From Clostridiales bacterium (GTDB lineage: Bacteria > Bacillota > Clostridia > Saccharofermentanales > Saccharofermentanaceae): a DNA stretch of 64,000 nucleotides. How positions within the stretch are numbered: position 1 is the stretch's first letter; every line of letters begins with the position of its first letter. A model generated the notes under the pieces. That model was not told the origin of the DNA and searched no databases. It saw only the letters and a program-made list of their open reading frames with translations. Shown one piece after another: positions 26,521 to 35,396 of the stretch. The position numbers and the translations under genes were made by a program. The stretch spans positions 147,592 through 211,591 of the forward strand of contig JAFRRJ010000017.1 in NCBI GenBank assembly GCA_017428155.1, in the 5' to 3' direction.

Positions 26521-27591
26521 TCAGTTATTCTCCTTAATTTCCTTCATAATGCTGTCATCAAGTATACAATCGCTCTTTTTAAACACAAAAACTCTGTGCA
26601 CAGGGCTTTTAATACCGTCTGCAAATACAGCTTCAAGCGGTGTTCCGCAGCGTGAGCAGGATGTCTCTTTATCATCAGGCTTCCAGCCGCAGTTCGGGCA
26701 GTTATCGAAGAACCATTTCATGCTAAGACGCCCTTTGATAAAGTCTTCGGTCTTCATTCTATCAAGCTTGGCGATGTTGTCTTCAACTATCTTTTTCGCG
26801 CATTCATGAAGAGCTGCATCTCTGAATCTTGCAATAAGAATGCTTATAACGATAGTTAATGCGGACATCAATACCGGGAAAAAGAATACAAGTATGTCTA
26901 TGAACTTGAATGCAATGTCTGACATTATCCTATTCTCGAAAAAAGGAATTACAAGTTCATAGAAAAAGAAAGACACCACGAACCAAACAATACTTAAGAT
27001 CAGCCAGACAAAAGGCGAGATCCAGTAAATAACGGGAGTATTCTTCTTTGTCTCCTGAACTTTCAGGATATTATCTTCCCTGAATCCGTCAGAGAAAGAT
27101 ATGTAATAGAAATTTCCTTCTCTGGAATACCATGAATTAATATCGTCAACAGCGCCGAATGGCTTTGCGCCGTGATCCCTGTTCCAAACGCACCCGAAAA
27201 CCCAGGGATCATAAGACTTTCTCTTAATATATTTGACCACATCAGTTCTCATATATCTGTTAGCCAGTACGCACTGCCATATACAGCATACCAGTAACAG
27301 AACCGCAATTATAATCTTGAAGATGGTAAAACCTGTAAAACACGACGTTATGGCATAAGCCACTCCGATAGCGAGGATGATCAGATAATAAGCAAAATTT
27401 ATTCCTTGCTCTTCCAGTGACGACTCAGCCAAGTCCTCGGAATCATAGCCCTGATTCATGTTGATGAAGGATCCGGGGCTGCCGAACAGACCGCCGCCTC
27501 CGCCGCCGAAGCTGCCTCCTCCGCTGAAACCACCCGATGAGTGGAATCCTCCCATATGTGTGCTGCCGCCGTGAAAACCTCCCGAAGCCAT
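26521..27591 (-). CDS. Gly/His-rich membrane protein with C-terminal zinc ribbon
   Basis: A 356-residue protein. Residues 1-45 are a Gly/Ser/His-rich tract (GGFHGGSTHMGGFHSSGGFS) with no signal peptide. Two hydrophobic segments lie near 70-108 and two near 190-260; a zinc ribbon NCPNCGWKPDDKETSCSRCG lies near residue 300. The tail KEIKENN overlaps the ribosome site of the next gene. A Gly-rich terminus next to membrane segments recalls YgcG/TPM-type proteins but that domain is not visible. Function unknown. Confidence 0.75.
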   Translation of the reverse strand: MASGGFHGGSTHMGGFHSSGGFSGGGSFGGGGGGLFGSPGSFINMNQGYDSEDLAESSLEEQGINFAYYLIILAIGVAYAITSCFTGFTIFKIIIAVLLLVCCIWQCVLANRYMRTDVVKYIKRKSYDPWVFGCVWNRDHGAKPFGAVDDINSWYSREGNFYYISFSDGFREDNILKVQETKKNTPVIYWISPFVWLILSIVWFVVSFFFYELVIPFFENRIMSDIAFKFIDILVFFFPVLMSALTIVISILIARFRDAALHECAKKIVEDNIAKLDRMKTEDFIKGRLSMKWFFDNCPNCGWKPDDKETSCSRCGTPLEAVFADGIKSPVHRVFVFKKSDCILDDSIMKEIKENN

Positions 27592-27624
27592 AACCGATCC
27601 CCTTTATGTCTTATTCCAGTCTAA

Positions 27625-27652
27625 ATTATAGAATATCTGTTTCAATTTGCAA
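27625..27652 (-). promoter_or_regulatory. Promoter of the zinc-ribbon membrane genes
   Basis: On the minus strand TTGCAA (27647-27652), 16 nt, TATAAT (27625-27630), 34 nt before the ATG at 27591. Confidence 0.7.
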
Positions 27653-27684
27653 AAAGGCTTAATCGGATTTCCATAAAATATAAA

Positions 27685-27714
27685 ACTGCCCCAAAGCAAA
27701 TTCTTTGAGGCAGT
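27685..27714 (-). terminator. Terminator after metY
   Basis: Twelve-base arms (27685-27696 and 27703-27714) pair with one U-G wobble around a 6-nt loop; TTTTATATTTTA follows on the minus strand. Confidence 0.85.
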
Positions 27715-27739
27715 ATATTAATCAGTTTCAAATATCAGA

Positions 27740-29020
27740 TCAGCCGATCTTATCAAGAGCCTGCTTGAGATCTGCGATGATATCATCAGGATCTTCCATA
27801 CCTACAGAGAATCTGATGAGATCACCCGGGATACCGGCTTCAGCAAGCTGCTCATCAGTAAGCTGTCTGTGTGTATGTGATGCAGGATGTAAGAGCAATG
27901 TCTTGCAGTCAGCAACATGAGTAGCGATAGTAGCGAACTTAAGTGAATCCATGAATTTGATGGAAGCATCACGTCCGCCCTTCACACCGAAGCACATAAC
28001 ACCGCATGTACCCTTCGGGCAGTATTTCTGAGCAAGTTCATACTGTGAATCTGTCTTAAGGCCGGGATACTTAACCCATGCAATACGGTCATCGGAAGCC
28101 AGGAATTCAGCGACCTTCTGGGCATTAGCGCAGTGGCGTGCCATACGTACAGGAAGTGACTCAAGACCAATCTGGATATAGTAAGCGTTCTGAGGTGACT
28201 GGATAGAGCCGAAGTCTCTCATAAGCTGTGCTGTTGCCTTTGTGATATAAGCAGCCTTACCGAACTTTGTAGCATATGTGAGACCGTGATAAGACTCGTC
28301 AGGTGTGCAAAGACCGGGGAACTTATCAGCATGAGCCATCCAGTCAAAGTTACCGGAATCAATGATTGCACCGCCTACGGAAGATCCGTGACCGTCGATA
28401 TACTTTGTTGTTGAATGAGTTACGATATCGCAGCCGAATTCGATAGGACGGCAGTTTGCAGGAGTTGCAAAGGTGTTGTCCATGATAAGCGGGATGCCGT
28501 TATTATGAGCAAGAGTTGCAAACTTCTCGATATCAAGAACATCAACTGTAGGATTTGTGATAGTCTCACCGAATACGCACTTTGTATTGGGACGGATAAA
28601 CTTCTGGAGTTCTTCAAGAGGAAGTGTCTGGTCAACGAATGTGCACTCGATGCCCATCTTCTTGAATGTTACGCCGAAGAGATTATATGTTCCGCCGTAG
28701 ATATTAGCAGAAGCGATGAAGTGATCGCCTGCTTCGCAGATGTTAAATACTGCAAAGAAGTTAGCTGCCTGGCCGGAGCAAGTGAGCATTCCGGCAAAAC
28801 CGCCTTCCATAGCGCAGAGCTTGGAAGCTACGTAATCATTTGTAGGGTTCTGAAGTCTCGTGTAGAAATATCCGGAAGCCTCTAAGTCAAAGAGCTTACC
28901 CATATCTTCAGATGTGGCATACTTCCATGTAGTGCTCTGATAGATCGGTACCTGTCTGGGTTCGCCGTTACCCGGGTTGTAGCCGCCATGAAGTGCAATT
29001 GTTTCGACTGAATTAGCCAT
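27740..29020 (-). CDS. metY: O-acetylhomoserine sulfhydrylase
   Basis: A 426-residue PLP enzyme of the Cys/Met metabolism family making homocysteine from O-acetylhomoserine and sulfide. Features: ALHGGYNPGNGEPRQVPIYQSTTW at the N-terminus, SGYFYTRLQNPTN, the PLP-Lys segment VTHSTTKYIDGHGSSVGG near residue 205, and LLLHPASHTHRQLTDEQL near the C-terminus, typical of the OAH branch. AAGGA precedes the ATG. No SAM riboswitch or T-box is seen; it follows pmbA by 22 nt and is probably transcribed with it. Confidence 0.93.
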   Translation of the reverse strand: MANSVETIALHGGYNPGNGEPRQVPIYQSTTWKYATSEDMGKLFDLEASGYFYTRLQNPTNDYVASKLCAMEGGFAGMLTCSGQAANFFAVFNICEAGDHFIASANIYGGTYNLFGVTFKKMGIECTFVDQTLPLEELQKFIRPNTKCVFGETITNPTVDVLDIEKFATLAHNNGIPLIMDNTFATPANCRPIEFGCDIVTHSTTKYIDGHGSSVGGAIIDSGNFDWMAHADKFPGLCTPDESYHGLTYATKFGKAAYITKATAQLMRDFGSIQSPQNAYYIQIGLESLPVRMARHCANAQKVAEFLASDDRIAWVKYPGLKTDSQYELAQKYCPKGTCGVMCFGVKGGRDASIKFMDSLKFATIATHVADCKTLLLHPASHTHRQLTDEQLAEAGIPGDLIRFSVGMEDPDDIIADLKQALDKIG

Positions 29021-29042
29021 TTCCTAAATCCTTCTTTCGTAT

Positions 29043-30410
29043 TTATTCTTCATCACCGGAGATTGCCAGTGAACTTACCAGTACAGACGGAGTAAAAAAC
29101 TCTCCTTCTCCTGAAGGCAGGTTAATTATATCATTTCCTACCGACTTGATTGATTTTATTACATCATAGAAGTTTCCTGCAACTGTTATCTGTTCTACAG
29201 GTCTTCCCTTCTTACCGTTCTCAATAAGATAGCCTTCACATAAGAGCGAGAAATCACCGCTTATGGAATTAACTCCGGCATGAAGTCCGGAAAGATCAGT
29301 AAGGATTATTCCCTCACCTGCCTCTTCAAGAAGTTCATCAAAAGATTTGTCTCCTGCTTCGACTATAAGGTTTGTCGGCATCTCAGAAACTGAGCTTCCT
29401 CCTCTGAAACCGTTGCCGGTTGACTCTCTTCCTGCTTTATAAGCAGATTTTAGATCGTATAATGCGGTCGCGAAAACACCCTTATCAATAATAGCTTTAG
29501 CCGAAGTAAGAACACCCTCATCATCAAAGGGAATCTTTGTAAGGGCTTTCTCATACATAGGTTCTTCTTTTAAAGTGAAAACAGAAGATGCGATGGTCTC
29601 CCCTTCCCTGTCAGCAAGCAATGAGAGGCCTCTTTGCATGGGAGTAGCCGTGAAGTTACCGAAGAATGCCATAAAGAACTGCTGGAATGCTTCAGCTTTG
29701 AAGACAACGCTGCAGTTAGATGATCTGCAGGATCTCGCACCCATTTTGCCGAGGAGCTTTTCAGAGAAGACATCCATGAACTTATCTAGATCAAATTCAT
29801 CGATATCCTTACCGATCCAGAAATGATCGCCGCTCTTTACACTTCCGTCCTCATCAGTGGCTCTTGCCGATACGACAATAGAGATGCCGTCAGAGTCTCT
29901 GTAAGAGTGAAGACCCTTTGAGTTGATAATGAGATATGGTCCTGTGCTGCATGCTACAGACAGATAATCAACTGCATCTATCCTGGGATCTGCGTCAAGG
30001 ATTGCTTTCTCGATCTTAAGGCCCAGTTCCGAGAAGCTCTTATATGTATTCTTAGAGTAAGCATCTGTAACCTGTGAGAAATAAAGGTCTTTATTTTTTT
30101 CGTCACAATATATGAACTGCGGATCCTCGTCATTTAATACTTCGCAGTTCTCCATAGTAGACTTTAATAGGTAATCGATAGAAGAATCTTCAAGGATATT
30201 AGTTGAACAATATCCCATCTGACCGTTCTTCAAACCTCTGAAGGATAATGTGCTCGTGGCGCTGCTCTCATAGCTTGATACCTCGCCGTCTAAGATGTCT
30301 ATGCTCATTGAACTCTCGGAGGCATAGGATGCTTCACATTCCTCAAAGCCGTATTCTTTTCCGGCTTTTACGAGTTTTTCCATGAATCTTTCTGCTGATT
30401 TAATATCCAT
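29043..30410 (-). CDS. pmbA: TldD/PmbA family protein, PmbA (TldE) type
   Basis: A 455-residue partner of the TldD metalloprotease. In known systems TldD-TldE heterodimers degrade unfolded peptides or process peptides such as microcin precursors. It lacks the HExxxH zinc motif seen in the upstream paralog and ends in the family's TPSVLVSSLAISG-type tail. Ten nt follow the tldD stop, so both subunits are made from one message. No obvious peptide precursor gene was found nearby. Confidence 0.9.
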   Translation of the reverse strand: MDIKSAERFMEKLVKAGKEYGFEECEASYASESSMSIDILDGEVSSYESSATSTLSFRGLKNGQMGYCSTNILEDSSIDYLLKSTMENCEVLNDEDPQFIYCDEKNKDLYFSQVTDAYSKNTYKSFSELGLKIEKAILDADPRIDAVDYLSVACSTGPYLIINSKGLHSYRDSDGISIVVSARATDEDGSVKSGDHFWIGKDIDEFDLDKFMDVFSEKLLGKMGARSCRSSNCSVVFKAEAFQQFFMAFFGNFTATPMQRGLSLLADREGETIASSVFTLKEEPMYEKALTKIPFDDEGVLTSAKAIIDKGVFATALYDLKSAYKAGRESTGNGFRGGSSVSEMPTNLIVEAGDKSFDELLEEAGEGIILTDLSGLHAGVNSISGDFSLLCEGYLIENGKKGRPVEQITVAGNFYDVIKSIKSVGNDIINLPSGEGEFFTPSVLVSSLAISGDEE

Positions 30411-30420
30411 TTATCATCCC

Positions 30421-31803
30421 TCACTCTCTTCCGCCGACAAGAATTGAAGATACTCTTATTGTCGGCTGTCCGACTGTTACAGGGACACCGCCTGATATAG
30501 AGCCGCAGACGCCTGCTGAAAGTTCAAGGTCATTGCCGACCATATCAATATTCTTCAGGATTTCCTGTCCTTTACCGATAAGAGTCGCTCCTCTTACGGG
30601 CTCAGCGATCTTACCGTCACGAATCAAGAAGGCTTCGTTTACGGCAAAATTGAAATCACCTGTAGATGTATCGACAGAACCGCCGCCCATTTGTGTAGCG
30701 TAAAGACCGTATTCGGTATTTGCGATAATGTCCTTTGGATCTGTCTCGCCGTTGCAAATATACGTATTGCTCATTCTTGATGTAGGAGCATAAGAATAAT
30801 TCTGGCGGCGTGAGCAGCCTGTAGGAGCGCAGTTCATACGGCGCGAGCCAAGCTCATCTACGAGATAATTCTTTAAGATGCCGTTCTCGATGAGTAGAAG
30901 ATCAGAAGACGTATTGCCTTCGTCATCAGTTGCATATGAACCCCACTCCCCTTCTATAGTCGCATTATCCCTTGCGCTTACGATAGAGGAGGCAATCTGC
31001 CGGCCGAGCATGTCAGTAAAATAAGAATTCCTGATGCCGACTGCGGTTGCTTCAAGAGCGTGTCCGCAGGCTTCGTGGAAGATTACTCCGCCAAAGGCAT
31101 TACCTAAGATAACAGGCATCTTGGCAGAAGGCGCGTAGCCTGCATTTACCATTCTGATCGCGGTATCGCAGCATTCACGGGTCTTGTCGATAACAGGATA
31201 GTCGTTGATGAACTCATATCCTTTCATAGTGCCCGGGGCGACTCTTCCGCTCTGCTTCTCATTTTCTTTGGTTGCGATAATCTCAATGGAAAGCCTTGTA
31301 CGTTTTGTTGTATCTTCGGCATTAACGCCTCTGGTATTGATTATACGTACAGTACGTACACTTGAAGCAATGCTGGAAGCTGCCTGCGTAATAATCGGAT
31401 CGTAAGAAAGAGCATAATCTGAAGATTTGCGAAGGAAGTCGACCATGTCTGTTTTCGCGACGGACATAGGATCGATCTCAACAGTCGCCTTTGTTGTAGA
31501 ACAAAGCTCTTTCAATGCTTCAATAGAACCTTTGCTTACACCCTTGATAGCAGAAGCTGCTTCCTTTGCCAGCTTTAGCAGGACTTCAATATCGTTATCG
31601 CTTGAATAAACATATACTGAGTTGGTTCCGGCAAGAAGCCTGATTCCCGTGCCCGAATCAAATCCTGTGGCAGCCCTTATTACCTGTCCGTTAAGAAGGC
31701 TTACAGACTTGGATTCGGTAACCTCCTGGAAGACTTCGGCAAAATCAGCCGTAGTAGACATTGCCTGCTCAAGTATCCTTAGGCAATCACTGTCATTAAA
31801 CAT
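30421..31803 (-). CDS. tldD: TldD zinc metalloprotease subunit
   Basis: A 460-residue catalytic subunit with the HExxxH motif in GVIFHEACGHALEATAVG near residue 240 and the downstream GCSRRQNYSYAPTSRMSNTY segment that places the third ligand region. Cleaves peptides in the cytosol with its PmbA partner. GAGGAA precedes the ATG. A terminator separates it from the acyl-CoA ligase gene upstream. Confidence 0.93.
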   Translation of the reverse strand: MFNDSDCLRILEQAMSTTADFAEVFQEVTESKSVSLLNGQVIRAATGFDSGTGIRLLAGTNSVYVYSSDNDIEVLLKLAKEAASAIKGVSKGSIEALKELCSTTKATVEIDPMSVAKTDMVDFLRKSSDYALSYDPIITQAASSIASSVRTVRIINTRGVNAEDTTKRTRLSIEIIATKENEKQSGRVAPGTMKGYEFINDYPVIDKTRECCDTAIRMVNAGYAPSAKMPVILGNAFGGVIFHEACGHALEATAVGIRNSYFTDMLGRQIASSIVSARDNATIEGEWGSYATDDEGNTSSDLLLIENGILKNYLVDELGSRRMNCAPTGCSRRQNYSYAPTSRMSNTYICNGETDPKDIIANTEYGLYATQMGGGSVDTSTGDFNFAVNEAFLIRDGKIAEPVRGATLIGKGQEILKNIDMVGNDLELSAGVCGSISGGVPVTVGQPTIRVSSILVGGRE

Positions 31804-31834
31804 ATAATTCCTCGTTTCTAATCTTTAAAAAGAT

Positions 31835-31859
31835 AAGAGGTATCATGACAATACCTCTT
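31835..31859 (-). terminator. Terminator between the pyr operon and tldD
   Basis: AAGAGGTAT (31835-31843) and ATACCTCTT (31851-31859), 9 bp perfect, loop of 7; TATCTTTTT follows on the minus strand. It ends the pyr/acyl-CoA-ligase transcript about 45 nt past its last stop. Confidence 0.8.
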
Positions 31860-31901
31860 TAGTTTTTGCTTATCTATGTTAACAAATTTTCATCCGGATA
31901 A

Positions 31902-33611
31902 TCAAAATCTCTTAATCTTCTTTGAGGTATTTTTCTCAAATTCAGTCATTCTCAAGACTGTCTTCTTGATCTTCTTGTAGCTCTCGAGCTTCTCGTTTGT
32001 TGCAGCAACAACATCCTTTAAGATGTCCATTATCTGCTCCTCAGCAGGATCTGTCTCGATTCCGAGCTTACCCTTGATCTCTTCAAGATCAGGATAGATC
32101 GTAGCCGTAATTACGATATCGTCCTTAGCCTTGTCATCTTCACCCGATACAACAGACTCAGCAACATAAGGCGAGAGCGAGAGCAGATACTCGATCTCCT
32201 CAGGGAATACGTTCTTACCGTTCTTGGCGATGATAACGTTCTTCTTGCGTCCTGTTATGATGCAGAAGCCGTCCTCATCGATATATCCGAGGTCACCGGT
32301 GTGATAATATCCGTCCTTATCGAGAGCAAGTGCAGTATTCTCAGGATCATTGTAATAACCCATGAAGTTGTTGTCGCCCTTTGAGATGAACTCGCCGATG
32401 CCGTCATCGTCAGGATCGAGGATCTTAACATCGCATCCCGGGAGCGGCAGGCCTGCAGCGTGGTTCTTAAAGAACTTGTCACGGTTCAGAGCGAGGATAG
32501 GAGCGCACTCAGTAAGACCGTAGCCCTGAACGCACTTAAAACCCATTGTCTGGAAGAATGTAAGGATCTCAGGATTAACGGGAGCACCGCCCAGAATGAT
32601 AAGTCTCATTCTGCCGCCGAAGATATCGTGAATCGGCTTAAAGAGCTTCTTTCTCATGCTGACAGGCAGATGGAGCGCGTTAGCGATCTTCATACCCTTC
32701 TTAAGCTTAGCTTCCTTCTCAGGATCAGCCTTAAGGCCCTTCATGATCTTCTTATAGAAGAGTTCGAGCATGACAGGAACCATAAGGATACAGGTAGGTC
32801 TGACTTCCTGAATATTCTGAGCTATATATCTCAAGCCTTCGCAGATGGCAACCGTCGTACCTCTGTAGACCTGGCCTAAGAAGCCGCATGTGCATTCATA
32901 TGTGTGATGCAAAGGAAGGACTGAGAGCCATACATCGCTTCTGTCGATATAAAGCATCGAGAACATGGACATAAGGTTCTTGCAGATATTCTTCTGGCAG
33001 AGCATAACAGCCTTGGACTTAGCCGTTGTACCTGATGTGAACAGAAGTATCGTCATCTCTTCAGGATCGATGGTTGCTTCAGTAAAGATCTTATCGCCGG
33101 CTTCAAGCTTCTTCTCACCGATCTTCAGGCAGTCCTGATAGTAAAGGAATCTGTCGTCATCGATCTCATCCATGCAGATCCAGTACTTCATCGTATCGAC
33201 TTTGCCGTAAACCTGATTTACGATATCGAGCTTCGACTTTGAGAACAAAAGGATCTCAACTTCAGCTCTTGTAAGCATGTTGAACACGTCATCAACAGGC
33301 AGTTCTTTATCGAGAGGAACAACGCATCCTGTGCCGTTGGTTGTTGCAAGATAAGATGTGTACCATTCATATCTTGTCTCAGCGAAAATAGCTATCCTCG
33401 CACCCTTCTCTACTGTGTTCATGAAATATGTTCCGAGAGAATCAATGTCATGATCGTATTTCTCGGTTGAGATCGGGATATATTCGCCGCCCTTCTTCTC
33501 TTTTACGAGGAAAACAGGATTCTCAGGAAATTCATGAAGTCTCTTCTTAATAACGTCTCTAAGGTTATGGATTTCTGTTACTTCGTAAAGGCCGGAATAG
33601 GGATCTTTCAT
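31902..33611 (-). CDS. Long-chain acyl-CoA synthetase (AMP-binding)
   Basis: A 569-residue adenylate-forming ligase activating a carboxylic acid with ATP and joining it to CoA. Motifs: ILLFTSGTTAKSKAVML (P-loop, near residue 185), GYGLTECAP (near 365), YHTGDLGYIDEDGFCIITGRKKN (near 440) and a conserved C-terminal Lys region. No membrane segment. ATG at 33611 overlaps the pyrE stop (ATGA), so it is translationally coupled to pyrE although not a pyrimidine gene; upstream TTG has its ribosome site too close. Confidence 0.9.
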   Translation of the reverse strand: MKDPYSGLYEVTEIHNLRDVIKKRLHEFPENPVFLVKEKKGGEYIPISTEKYDHDIDSLGTYFMNTVEKGARIAIFAETRYEWYTSYLATTNGTGCVVPLDKELPVDDVFNMLTRAEVEILLFSKSKLDIVNQVYGKVDTMKYWICMDEIDDDRFLYYQDCLKIGEKKLEAGDKIFTEATIDPEEMTILLFTSGTTAKSKAVMLCQKNICKNLMSMFSMLYIDRSDVWLSVLPLHHTYECTCGFLGQVYRGTTVAICEGLRYIAQNIQEVRPTCILMVPVMLELFYKKIMKGLKADPEKEAKLKKGMKIANALHLPVSMRKKLFKPIHDIFGGRMRLIILGGAPVNPEILTFFQTMGFKCVQGYGLTECAPILALNRDKFFKNHAAGLPLPGCDVKILDPDDDGIGEFISKGDNNFMGYYNDPENTALALDKDGYYHTGDLGYIDEDGFCIITGRKKNVIIAKNGKNVFPEEIEYLLSLSPYVAESVVSGEDDKAKDDIVITATIYPDLEEIKGKLGIETDPAEEQIMDILKDVVAATNEKLESYKKIKKTVLRMTEFEKNTSKKIKRF

Positions 33612-34462
33612 ACTTTGCAAAATCCTTTCTCAATAGCTAACTCGGCACGCTCCTTATTCTTTCCGCCCTTGGCGATCTCGCCTGCGATAAAATCAGGATT
33701 TGCCTTAAGAAAAGCTGTCATATATTCAGAAGGTGATTCGAGGAAGTGAAGAATCATGGCTTTCTGTGTTTCATTTATAATACCATTAGAAGTAGCTTCA
33801 TCAAAAAGGTTTTTGTCGATTCCGGTGAGCGCATGAAGCTCTACACCAAGGTTCTTTAATACTTCCCTTCCGTTCTGGCATCTGTCTACGACTGCAACGG
33901 TGTCTGTGATCTCAGAACCTAAATCTCTTATAACGGGAATCCATGCTCTCTCATAAGATGATGCTTCAGTGATAAGGTCAGCGATATGAAGAGCTTTCCT
34001 GCCCTTAAGATCAACATCTTTGGAGTCTACAGCAGGACCATCGATGCTCCCGGAATATACTGATGTAAGATCCTTGAAGATCGTAAGGTGCGGCTTGCCG
34101 AGAAGATATGCCGGCATCATCGAGAAGAAATAATCTCTTCTCTCACCGCCTGAGATATAGTCAAAATCAAGCTTTGAAGCAGCTTCAGCAAGCTTGTCGG
34201 ATACCATCTTGAATGTGCCGCACTTGTTGTAGTAAGCGAGCATCATGTCGAAGATCTCTTCGGGAGCAGTAAGCTTGTTATCAGATATCGCCTTCTCGAT
34301 CCTCTTTAAGACTTCTCCTGCTGCCGCCTCATTCTCGAGCAGGAAATGAGTATTGATAAAGAATGGTCCGAGCCTGCCTGATGTATACCAGAAAGGCTGG
34401 TTCTCGGGTGCAACTCTGATTGCGTTTGTCGCAAAAAGCGCTTCAATGATGGTATTTTCCAT
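33608..34462 (-). CDS. pyrE: Orotate phosphoribosyltransferase, long form
   Basis: A 284-residue protein joining orotate to PRPP to form OMP. It is longer than classic PyrE (about 210), with extra helical sequence at the C-terminus. Family features are the N-terminal FWYTSGRLGPFF (orotate loop) and DYISGGERRDYFFSMMPAYLLGKPHL, with KALHIADLITEASS in place of the usual PRPP loop VEDVxTTGxS, so the loop is poorly conserved. Its position after pyrD is the best support. Ends in an ATGA overlap with the ligase gene. Confidence 0.82.
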   Translation of the reverse strand: MENTIIEALFATNAIRVAPENQPFWYTSGRLGPFFINTHFLLENEAAAGEVLKRIEKAISDNKLTAPEEIFDMMLAYYNKCGTFKMVSDKLAEAASKLDFDYISGGERRDYFFSMMPAYLLGKPHLTIFKDLTSVYSGSIDGPAVDSKDVDLKGRKALHIADLITEASSYERAWIPVIRDLGSEITDTVAVVDRCQNGREVLKNLGVELHALTGIDKNLFDEATSNGIINETQKAMILHFLESPSEYMTAFLKANPDFIAGEIAKGGKNKERAELAIEKGFCKV

Positions 34463-34478
34463 ATTTACTCCTTTGCAG

Positions 34479-35396
34479 TTACCAGCGCTGCAGTGTGCCG
34501 GTAAGGTCTTTTAATTCAACATTATTGTCTTTGCAGTATTCCTCAAGGTCCTTAGTAATATCAACCGGAAGCGCAGGATGAACAAGGCACGCTGTTCCGA
34601 TCTCAACAGCAGAAGCGCCGGCGATCATGAATTCAAGAACATCCTTATAATCAGCAATACCGCCGCAACCGACGATCGGAATATCAAGGACCTGAGCACA
34701 TTCCGCAACCATACGGATAGCAACAGGCTTAACAGCAGGTCCTGAATAACCGCCTGTATTATTCGTAAGAACAGGTCTTCTTGTTCTAATGTCGATCCTC
34801 ATACCCATAAGAGTATTAATGAGAACAACTGCATCAGCTCCGCCCTCCCGGGCTGCAAGAGCAGTAGCTTTAATATCGGTTACATTAGGCGTCAGCTTGA
34901 TCCACAAAGGAAGATCAGTTAATGCTCTGAGCTTGGAAGTGATTAGCTTAATTGCTGAAGGGTCGCTTCCGATCGTCATGCAGCCTTCCTTAACGTTAGG
35001 GCATGAGAGATTGATCTCAAGTGCATCGATCTTATCCTTATGAGGATTTAAAGTCGTAACCATATCGATATAGTCTTCGTAGGAATGGCCGGCTACGTTA
35101 ACGATAACACCAGCGCCGGATTCCTTCATGAAGTCCAGATCATTCTCGATAAAGTAATGAACACCGGGATTCTGAAGTCCTACGGAATTGAGCATTCCGG
35201 AAGCGCACTCAGCGACTCTTACACCCGGATTGCCGTTTCTGGGCTTAATTGTAAGTCCTTTGGATGATATTCCGCCCAATATAGAAAGATCGTAATACTC
35301 GGCAAGTTCCCTTCCGAAATTACATGTGCCGGAAGCAAGGATCAACGGGCTCTTAAGGCTGACATTGCCTACTTTTACATTCAATGAAGTGCTCAC
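34479..35396 (-). CDS. pyrD: Dihydroorotate dehydrogenase, class 1B catalytic subunit
   Basis: A 305-residue FMN TIM barrel oxidising dihydroorotate. Motifs: PLILASGTCNFGRE, SSKGLTIKPRNGNPGVR, the catalytic Cys region INLSCPNVKEGC near residue 130 (Cys as base is the class 1 hallmark), and VGCGGIADYKDVLEFMIAGASAVEIGT as the phosphate-binding segment. Forms a complex with PyrK, which overlaps its start by four bases, and uses NAD. Confidence 0.96.
   Translation of the reverse strand: MSTSLNVKVGNVSLKSPLILASGTCNFGRELAEYYDLSILGGISSKGLTIKPRNGNPGVRVAECASGMLNSVGLQNPGVHYFIENDLDFMKESGAGVIVNVAGHSYEDYIDMVTTLNPHKDKIDALEINLSCPNVKEGCMTIGSDPSAIKLITSKLRALTDLPLWIKLTPNVTDIKATALAAREGGADAVVLINTLMGMRIDIRTRRPVLTNNTGGYSGPAVKPVAIRMVAECAQVLDIPIVGCGGIADYKDVLEFMIAGASAVEIGTACLVHPALPVDITKDLEEYCKDNNVELKDLTGTLQRW

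Noticed and set aside
27686..27740. SAM riboswitch or T-box for metY
   Set aside because: Only the terminator is near the 3' end, and the 22 nt before metY are too short for a riboswitch; none is visible upstream of tldD either.
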